From positions 1-11,296 of the forward strand of contig JAKAOD010000052.1 of NCBI GenBank assembly GCA_021823365.1: DNA of 11,296 bases. The letters are read 5' to 3'. Below, in pieces: positions 7,612 to 11,296 of the stretch; within the stretch, counting starts at the first letter, position 1, and the number at the start of each line of letters is the position of its first letter. The stretch is from Actinomycetes bacterium. GTDB taxonomy: Bacteria; Actinomycetota; Acidimicrobiia; Acidimicrobiales; Bog-793. The position numbers were made by a program, and so were the translations under genes. The notes under the pieces were generated by a model. That model made no database searches, was not told the DNA's origin, and worked only from the letters and a program-made list of their open reading frames with translations.

Positions 7612-8001
7612 GGACGCCAAGGCCATGTCGGGGTACGGCGTCAGTGACCACGCGCCCTGCTGCCAGCCCGGCACCCGGTAGTGCTGCCACCCGCCCGGCT
7701 CGCGGAAGGTCTTGCGGGCCTCGAAGACGAGATCGCTGTGCGACGAGCCGGTGTCGACACGTCGTGCCGCCACCTCCAACAAGAGGCCCTGCTGGCAACT
7801 GCCAGCAGGGCGGGAGAAGAGCGCGTCGAAGCGCTCCTCCTCGTCCCACATGGGCCCGTAGTCCTCCGCCCCGTCCTGGGCGACGACCGCGACGGGGAAG
7901 CCCGCCTGGCGCACCCGCTCGAGCCACCGCTCCGCCCGCTGCCAGATGCCCTCCGGGTCACAGAGCCCGTCCGGCGCGACGACGAATGTGCACGAAGGCA
8001 C
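7564..8001 (-). CDS. Unknown protein sharing a C-terminal VPGW-WSLTPYP module with the DUF6927-like gene
   Basis: From GTG 7999-8001 the frame gives 145 residues with no recognised function. The central part (GIWQRAERWLERVRQAGFPV, AVVAQDGAEDYGPMWDEEER) looks like a soluble helix/strand protein. The segment LVFEARKTFREPGG followed by YRVPGWQQGAWSLTPYP is clearly homologous to the end of the DUF6927-like gene at 2418-3044. That gene stops three residues after the motif. Here about 20 more residues (ASSGLVHLQHYGASQ) run antisense into the 3' end of the oxidoreductase gene and probably are not ancestral. No ribosome site precedes the GTG. The upstream minus-strand frame (7958-8371) may instead be the first part of the same gene, joined by a +1 frameshift near 8000. 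Confidence 0.5.
   Translation of the reverse strand: MPSCTFVVAPDGLCDPEGIWQRAERWLERVRQAGFPVAVVAQDGAEDYGPMWDEEERFDALFSRPAGSCQQGLLLEVAARRVDTGSSHSDLVFEARKTFREPGGWQHYRVPGWQQGAWSLTPYPDMALASSGLVHLQHYGASQAT
7631..7731. repeat. Diverged direct repeat, copy 2 (C-terminal module)
   Basis: This is the partner of 2434-2534, in the same orientation and gap-free, with roughly three quarters of bases identical by hand count. It encodes the shared C-terminal motif on the minus strand. It begins 20 bases after the oxidoreductase stop, so the homology ends close to the right boundary of the ugp/oxidoreductase cassette. Confidence 0.7.
7786..7811. repeat. Perfect 12-bp-arm palindrome with 2-base loop inside a coding region
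   Basis: GCCCTGCTGGCA and TGCCAGCAGGGC are exact reverse complements separated by AC. It lies inside the minus-strand ORF 7564-8001, where it encodes RPAGSCQQGL. A 24-base paired stem with such a small loop can extrude as a cruciform or fold in RNA. No element end or regulator site is recognised here. Confidence 0.85.
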
Positions 8002-8371
8002 AGCCGAGCCGCCCGAACCGCCGCGCTCCGTCGGCGAGCGCCCGGCTCTCCCGCGCCGCGCCCGCCGGGGCGAACGGCACCTCGAAGGCACCGGGCGGGC
8101 TCTCCACCCAGGTGATCCACGCCTCCTCGTCGAACTCCTCGCCCTTTGCGAGACAGCGGTTGTCCGCCCCGAAGACCCGGTAGCCCGAGTTCTTCCTCTC
8201 GAGGTGGGACTCCGGCTGGAGCAGGATCCCGACGCCTCGCCCCTCGCTCTACGAGCGGGTCGTAGCGCGGCTTCGTTGCTTCGTCGTCAGGCGCTCGTCC
8301 AGGACCTCGCCGGCCTCCGCCGTCACGTCCAGGCGGCGGCAACGCAGGCGAGCCGTGGCTAGCTCGATGCT
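7958..8371 (-). pseudogene. Unknown protein gene, 5' part, with in-frame TAG
   Basis: One minus-strand frame is coding-like throughout, with G or C at nearly all third positions, but is interrupted by TAG at 8249-8251. Before the stop it reads LDVTAEAGEVLDERLTTK. After it, it reads GVGILLQPESHLERKNSGYR, VFGADNRCLAKGEEFDEEAW and ITWVESPPGAFEVPFA, ending at a TGA at 7958-7960. Around the TAG a neighbouring frame also reads well (DEATKPRYDPLVERG), so two compensating indels flanking a short pocket are an alternative to a nonsense change. No start with a ribosome site is visible; the 5' end overlaps the plus-strand gene at 8355. The family is not recognised. It may be the front half of the gene continuing at 8001-7564. 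Confidence 0.45.
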
Positions 8372-8675
8372 CTACCTCATCGGCACGACCAGAGACGGTC
8401 GGGTCGTCGAGCTCACTGCGTGCCCGGACGGGGTCGACCAGGCCCTCGACATCGTCACCGGGCACCTGACGCACCCGGAAGAGGACCCCCTTGTCACCCT
8501 CGACGGGCTCGGGCTCGGGCTCGCAGGGCAGTGGACCAAGACCTGCGCCCGCTTCCCGAACGACGGGGCGGGGTGCTGCGCCGCCACGGTCTTCACCCGG
8601 CGCGGCCACGAGGTCCGCTACGGCCTCGCCACGACCCCCGGCGGGGACGAGCCCGAGGCGGTGCGTGGTGGCTGA
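8355..8675 (+). CDS. Small unknown protein, 106 residues
   Basis: The frame has strong G/C bias at third positions and ordinary composition: MLYLIGTTRDGRVVELTACP, later QWTKTCARFPNDGAGCCAAT. The start may be GTG 8355 or ATG 8367; neither has a good ribosome site. There are four Cys residues (one in TACP, then TCARF and a GCC pair) but no clear metal-binding spacing. There is no signal peptide or membrane helix. The stop overlaps the GTG of the next small gene by eight bases, so they look co-translated. The opposite strand has long open frames here, but they are Arg/Pro-rich and unlike real protein. The family is not recognised. Confidence 0.65.
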   Translation: MASSMLYLIGTTRDGRVVELTACPDGVDQALDIVTGHLTHPEEDPLVTLDGLGLGLAGQWTKTCARFPNDGAGCCAATVFTRRGHEVRYGLATTPGGDEPEAVRGG

Positions 8676-8910
8676 GCAAAGCAGCCTCGCGCCGATCCTC
8701 GTCCTCCACGTGGCCTGCCACAAGCGGGTCCCGGGCGCTCGCCCCGACGGAACGACCTGCCGGCGCCCGAAGGGCCACGACGGGGAGCGCTCGGCGATGA
8801 GCCGGCCGAGCCCCGTGCCGGCCCGTCGCCGCCGGCGGCCGCGCCCCTTCCGACTGCGCCTTCACCGGCAGCCACCGCGACCGTTCGATCAGCGCAGCAC
8901 GCGGACTTGA
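8668..8910 (+). CDS. Small unknown Cys/His/Arg-rich protein
   Basis: GTG 8668 overlaps the preceding stop (GTGGCTGA), giving 80 residues. The first ~42 residues look real: ILVLHVACHKRVPGARPDGT, then TCRRPKGHDGERSA. Spaced Cys and His of this kind (ACH, TC, GHDG) occur in many small actinobacterial and phage proteins and could bind a metal. After about residue 42 the sequence becomes Arg/Pro-rich, while another frame reads as a Pro/Ala-rich tail, so the true C-terminus is uncertain. The last 22 bases overlap the convergent vapC gene. Confidence 0.5.
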   Translation: MAEQSSLAPILVLHVACHKRVPGARPDGTTCRRPKGHDGERSAMSRPSPVPARRRRRPRPFRLRLHRQPPRPFDQRSTRT

Positions 8911-9284
8911 CACCTGATCCCAGGGGCTCGCGATAGCCGCTCGTCGGACGTGAGAAGCGCGCAGTCGAGCACCTCGGCGAGCGCGACGTACGCCGCGTCG
9001 TAGGCGCTGACCGTTGAGCGCAGTTCGTAGGCACGCCGCATGAACGGCAGCGTCGGGTACCGCGTGAGGGGGAGATCTGCGAGATCGCCGATGGCCGCGG
9101 CGAACCTCTTGGCCGTGAGCGTCCCTGCGATCCACCGCTTCCGGAGCACCGCAACGGTTTCCACGTCGGCCAGGTCCGGGCCCGCCAGCTCGGCCGCTTC
9201 GGAGAGCTCGCCCCGTGCCCGCGCGCCATCGGTCTCATCGTCGCCGAGCGCGTTCGCCAGCACCGAGGCGTCGACGACGATCAC
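8889..9284 (-). CDS. vapC: VapC-family PIN-domain toxin
   Basis: This is a ribonuclease toxin of a type II toxin-antitoxin pair, expected to cut RNA with a Mg/Mn site. The 131-residue length is usual. The opening MIVVDASVLANAL gives the first acidic residue, Asp5. Glu42 (ADVETVAVLRK), Asp96 (SAYDAAYVALAE) and Asp114 (LLTSDERL) complete the PIN signature. The GTG start overlaps the vapB stop in GTGA, placing toxin after antitoxin with coupled translation. The gene is intact. RNA target and activity are not predictable from sequence. Confidence 0.93.
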   Translation of the reverse strand: MIVVDASVLANALGDDETDGARARGELSEAAELAGPDLADVETVAVLRKRWIAGTLTAKRFAAAIGDLADLPLTRYPTLPFMRRAYELRSTVSAYDAAYVALAEVLDCALLTSDERLSRAPGIRCQVRVLR

Positions 9285-9511
9285 CGGCCGGCGCGTTCTT
9301 CAGACAGGTCCTCGGCAGCCTGGGCGAGCCCGACGCGTCCGCCACGCCGTCTGGTGATGCGTTCGAGCACTTCGTCGAGGCTCGGCCGCTCCGCAAGACG
9401 CGCGAGCTCGCCGGCAAGGTACTGCTGAAGCGACTGGCCGCGCTGCTCGGCACGTCGCTGGAGGGCGGCGTGCGTCTCTGCGGAGATGCCTCGGACGAGC
9501 ACGTTCGGCAT
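9281..9511 (-). CDS. vapB: VapB/FitA-type ribbon-helix-helix antitoxin
   Basis: This 76-residue antitoxin is expected to bind DNA through its N-terminal ribbon-helix-helix (MPNVLVRGISAETHAAL, RRAEQRGQSLQQYLAGEL) and the VapC active site through its C-terminal tail (LERITRRRGGRVGLAQAAED). The N-terminal pattern is that of FitA-like antitoxins. The ATG at 9511 has no Shine-Dalgarno sequence. Instead TAGCAT sits nine bases upstream, so a leaderless or near-leaderless transcript is likely. It is followed by vapC with a 4-base overlap, and the pair probably represses its own promoter. Confidence 0.92.
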   Translation of the reverse strand: MPNVLVRGISAETHAALQRRAEQRGQSLQQYLAGELARLAERPSLDEVLERITRRRGGRVGLAQAAEDLSEERAGR

Positions 9512-9520
9512 GCTTACACG

Positions 9521-9542
9521 ATGCTAGCAGCCGCGCGGCTGC
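9521..9542 (-). promoter_or_regulatory. Likely vapBC -10 box with adjoining 16-bp palindrome (operator)
   Basis: On the minus strand TAGCAT (9526-9521) fits a -10 box placed nine bases before the vapB ATG. Directly upstream lies GCAGCCGCGCGGCTGC (9527-9542), a perfect 16-bp palindrome occupying the -35/-10 spacer. No clear -35 box is seen. Ribbon-helix-helix antitoxins bind such palindromes at their own promoters, so an autoregulatory operator is inferred. The remaining 9543-9708 contains no gene that I can support. Confidence 0.55.
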
Positions 9543-9708
9543 GCACGCCCCGACCTCTCCCACTATCGCACCGACTGGTCGCCTTCGAGGTCGCCCCGAG
9601 CAGCGACCGGCACCGGACCCAGCCGCGCCAGATCGACCGGTGCTTGGGACGCCTCCAAGCCACGGAGGCCGCCAGCAGGCGTGGAGGGCGGAGTCAGCCA
9701 GTCGAGGA

Positions 9709-9736
9709 GCCCCACCCGGCAGGAGCCGGGTGGGGC
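9709..9736 (-). terminator. Strong hairpin after the small-ORF operon
   Basis: GCCCCACCCGGC-AGGA-GCCGGGTGGGGC is a perfect 12-bp stem with a 4-base loop, beginning six bases past the TGA of the minus-strand ORF ending at 9743. The position and stability fit an intrinsic terminator of GC-rich bacteria. No T-run follows on the minus strand. It also insulates the vapBC promoter lying about 170 bases further on. Confidence 0.6.
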
Positions 9737-9742
9737 GACGGG

Positions 9743-9871
9743 TCAGGGAACGGTGTCGTAGTGCTGCTCCCTCGCCCGCTCGTGCGCAGGCCCGCCCCGG
9801 CGAAGCGCCCGTGAGATCGGCCCGAGGCCCTGTGCGACCGCCGCACGCAGCTCCGCGTGGGTCCCTGTCAC
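9743..9871 (-). CDS. Small unknown protein, 42 residues
   Basis: GTG 9869-9871 overlaps the TGA of the upstream microORF in GTGA. The product (MTGTHAELRAAVAQGLG, PISRALRRGGPAHERAREQH, ending YDTVP) is an amphipathic, Arg-rich, probably helical small protein. The frame ends six bases before a strong hairpin, which supports its being a real last gene of an operon. No family is recognised and length alone makes it uncertain. Confidence 0.5.
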   Translation of the reverse strand: MTGTHAELRAAVAQGLGPISRALRRGGPAHERAREQHYDTVP

Positions 9872-9933
9872 CGTCGTCGACGCCTGGTCCCGAGCTCCGG
9901 CACCGGCTCGTGACCAAGGGCGTCGGGGCTCAT
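9868..9933 (-). CDS. Possible 21-residue microprotein nested by 4-base overlaps
   Basis: ATG 9931-9933 overlaps the upstream TGA in ATGA, and its own TGA overlaps the next start in GTGA. The product begins MSPDALGHEPVPELG and ends in five Arg. It may be a genuine tiny protein, a coupling leader that hands ribosomes to the 42-residue ORF, or a by-product of a decayed longer gene. The only evidence is the paired overlaps. Confidence 0.3.
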   Translation of the reverse strand: MSPDALGHEPVPELGTRRRRR

Positions 9934-10200
9934 TCGTAGCTCAGCACCGCGAGGTCCTTGGCAGTGCCCGCCGCCGAGAACGCCGTGCAGAAGACCTCCC
10001 ACCACGTCGCGAACCACTCACCGCCCGAGGCGTCGTAGTGCGCGATCACCACCTCCTCGTACGGATCCCACGGCAGGTGGGACTCCGGGCGCGACAGCAT
10101 CTCCGCCAGCTCCCCCCGGCGCGCCGCCGACGCGGATCCGATGGTCGTCGAACCGGTTGAGCTCGATCCCCCTGACGGCTCGATTGGCTAGGAGCTCGGG
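9930..10200 (-). pseudogene. Unknown gene, 3' part, frameshifted at a six-base G/C run
   Basis: From ATG 10100 to TGA 9930 a 56-residue frame reads like the end of a real protein: MLSRPESHLPWDPYEEVVIA, HYDASGGEWFATWWEVF, ending KDLAVLSYE. Upstream the coherent frame is a different one (ELLANRAVRGIELNRFDDHR, then IRVGGA), open only from 10200 because of a TGA at 10201-10203. The switch falls at CCCCCC 10112-10117, suggesting a one-base slip there. The front of the gene is missing, possibly removed by arrival of the IS1182-type element to its right. It is Trp-rich near the C-terminus. The family is not recognised. Confidence 0.45.
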
Positions 10201-10275
10201 TCAGAATCCCGCCAGGCCGACCGCCCTCGGTCCGATTTCCGAAAAGCACCTCGACCAGGGCGTTCTGCCGGTCTC

Positions 10276-10310
10276 AATGCTCGCGAAATACCCGATGATC
10301 AGCGAGAATT
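10276..10310. repeat. Imperfect inverted repeat just before the transposase start
   Basis: AATGCTCGC (10276-10284) and GCGAGAATT (10302-10310) pair at eight of nine positions around a 17-base loop, ending six bases before the transposase ATG. It could belong to the left end of the IS1182-type element or to its translation control. The element's true terminus cannot be fixed without its right end. Nothing else is seen in 10204-10275. Confidence 0.4.
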
Positions 10311-10316
10311 GAGCTC

Positions 10317-11296
10317 ATGACGGCGCAGCTGTTCGAAGTGGATGCGGGCGAGGCGCGAGTCGTGAGGCCGGCGGCTCCCGCCGGTGAGGCGAAGACGTTC
10401 CGCCGTTATGACCAGGCCCAGTGCTACCTGCTCCCACCGTCGCTCGACGACTGGCTGCCCGAGGGACACAAGGCGCGCTTTGTCTCCGAGGTCGTCGAGG
10501 ATCTCCTCGACCTGGCACCCATCTATTCGTCCTACGAGTCGGCCTGCGGTGCGCCGCCCTATGACCCGCGGATGATGTTGAAGCTCCTCCTCTACGCCTA
10601 CGCGACCGGTGTCACCTCGAGCCGCGAGATCGAGCGTCGCTGCCAGGTGGACGTCGCGTTCCGGTGGCTGTCGGCGAACGAGGTGCCCGACTACCGTTCG
10701 GTCAGCCGCTTCCGACGCCGTCATCTCGAGGCGCTTTCCCCGCTCTTCGTGCAGGTGCTCGCACTGTGCGCGAAGGCTGGTCTCGTCCGCCTCGGGCGCG
10801 TCGCCTTGGACGGCACCAAGCTCGACGCCAACGTCTCGCGCCACAAGGCGATGAGCTACGACCGCATCGTGCCGAAGATTGAACAGCTCCAGGGTGAGGT
10901 CGACGCGCTGCTCGCTGCGGCGGAGGCCACCGATGCAGCCGAGGACGAGGCCTATGGCGAAGACCGCCGCGGCGACGAGCTCCCAGAAGAGCTCGCCCGG
11001 AGGCAGAGCCGCCTCGAAAAGCTTCGCGCCGCCAAGGAGGCGATCGAGCAAGAGGCACAGGACAAGGCCGCCGCCGCGGCCCGAAAGAAGGCCGCCGAGC
11101 AGGGAAGAGGTGAGGAAGAGGTCGATGCCGCCGGCAAGGCGGCGGCCGAGCGGGCAAAGCCGAAGCCCTCGGCCCAGCGCAGCTTCACCGATCCCGAGGC
11201 CCGGATGATGAAGACGAACCACGGCTTCGACTACGCCTACAACGCCCAGGCCGTGGTCGACGAGGAGAGCCAGGTCATCCTCGCCGCCGAGGTCAC
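10317..11296 (+). CDS. IS1182-family transposase, 5' part, cut by the window edge
   Basis: An uninterrupted frame from ATG 10317 to the edge (about 326 codons) encodes a DDE transposase that catalyses cut-and-paste movement of an IS1182-type element. The N-terminal region has CYLLPPSLDDWLPEGH and YDPRMMLKLLLYAYATGVTS, then SREIERRC and FRRRHLE. The first catalytic Asp is in LDGTKLDANVS. The linker with long Glu/Ala/Lys-rich helices at about 180-285 is typical. The second Asp is probably in YNAQAVVDEESQVILA near the edge. The catalytic Glu lies outside. The ribosome site is weak (GAATTGAG). The frame is intact here, so the element may be recent or active. Confidence 0.92.
   Translation, partial: MTAQLFEVDAGEARVVRPAAPAGEAKTFRRYDQAQCYLLPPSLDDWLPEGHKARFVSEVVEDLLDLAPIYSSYESACGAPPYDPRMMLKLLLYAYATGVTSSREIERRCQVDVAFRWLSANEVPDYRSVSRFRRRHLEALSPLFVQVLALCAKAGLVRLGRVALDGTKLDANVSRHKAMSYDRIVPKIEQLQGEVDALLAAAEATDAAEDEAYGEDRRGDELPEELARRQSRLEKLRAAKEAIEQEAQDKAAAAARKKAAEQGRGEEEVDAAGKAAAERAKPKPSAQRSFTDPEARMMKTNHGFDYAYNAQAVVDEESQVILAAEV

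Noticed and set aside
7786..7811. Palindrome as an intrinsic terminator for the oxidoreductase gene
   Set aside because: It lies about 175 bases past the stop and inside an opposing coding frame, with no T-run, so I list it only as a repeat.
7641..8723. Minus-strand open frame of 360 codons
   Set aside because: It crosses the real plus-strand gene at 8355-8675 and two better minus frames. Only a short pocket (DEATKPRYDPLVERG) looks protein-like, and I mention that under the pseudogene.
1..11296. CRISPR array, tRNA or rRNA genes, phage structural genes, known defence operons
   Set aside because: Reading both strands I saw no regularly spaced repeats, no cloverleaf or rRNA-like stretches, and no recognisable phage or defence proteins other than VapBC.

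Overview
The window is GC-rich, with third codon positions almost always G or C, strong AGGAGG-type ribosome sites, GTG starts and many 4-base ATGA/GTGA gene overlaps. This fits a high-GC Actinomycetota chromosome or integrated element; I cannot name a genus. It reads as an accessory region: a transport operon and an oxidoreductase inserted among decaying, mostly unknown genes, with pieces of two IS families and a toxin-antitoxin pair.

Layout, left to right. (1) 64-3044, minus strand: three unknown genes transcribed leftward. One is a frameshifted small gene, one a frameshifted ~508-residue protein with a CxxC...CxC zinc-site pattern, and one a DUF6927-like gene broken by two in-frame stops. 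(2) 3306-6509, plus strand: ugpB-ugpA-ugpE, a glycerol-3-phosphate-type ABC importer without a local ATPase gene. The binding-protein gene has an amber stop at codon 78. (3) 6520-7611, plus: a terminator-like hairpin, a 130-base IS110-type transposase remnant, and an intact zinc-free quinone-oxidoreductase-like gene. (4) 7564-8371, minus: one or two unknown genes. The last part encodes a C-terminal module homologous to the end of the DUF6927-like gene in region 1, so related sequences in the same orientation flank the ugp/oxidoreductase cassette. (5) 8355-8910, plus: two small overlapping unknown genes. (6) 8889-9511, minus: an intact VapBC pair with a 16-bp palindrome beside its likely promoter. 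(7) 9709-10200, minus: a string of tiny overlapping ORFs ending at a 12-bp-stem hairpin. (8) 10317 to the right edge, plus: the 5' part of an IS1182-type transposase gene.

Transport, oxidoreductase, toxin-antitoxin and IS1182 genes read cleanly apart from ugpB. The unknown genes carry indels, some next to short G/C runs, and in-frame stops. That contrast suggests decay of accessory genes, although uncorrected sequencing error cannot be excluded from one sequence. I did not find a recognisable new defence or biosynthetic system. The best leads are the shared C-terminal module, the unknown zinc-site protein, the nested microprotein operon, and the repeated in-frame amber codons.
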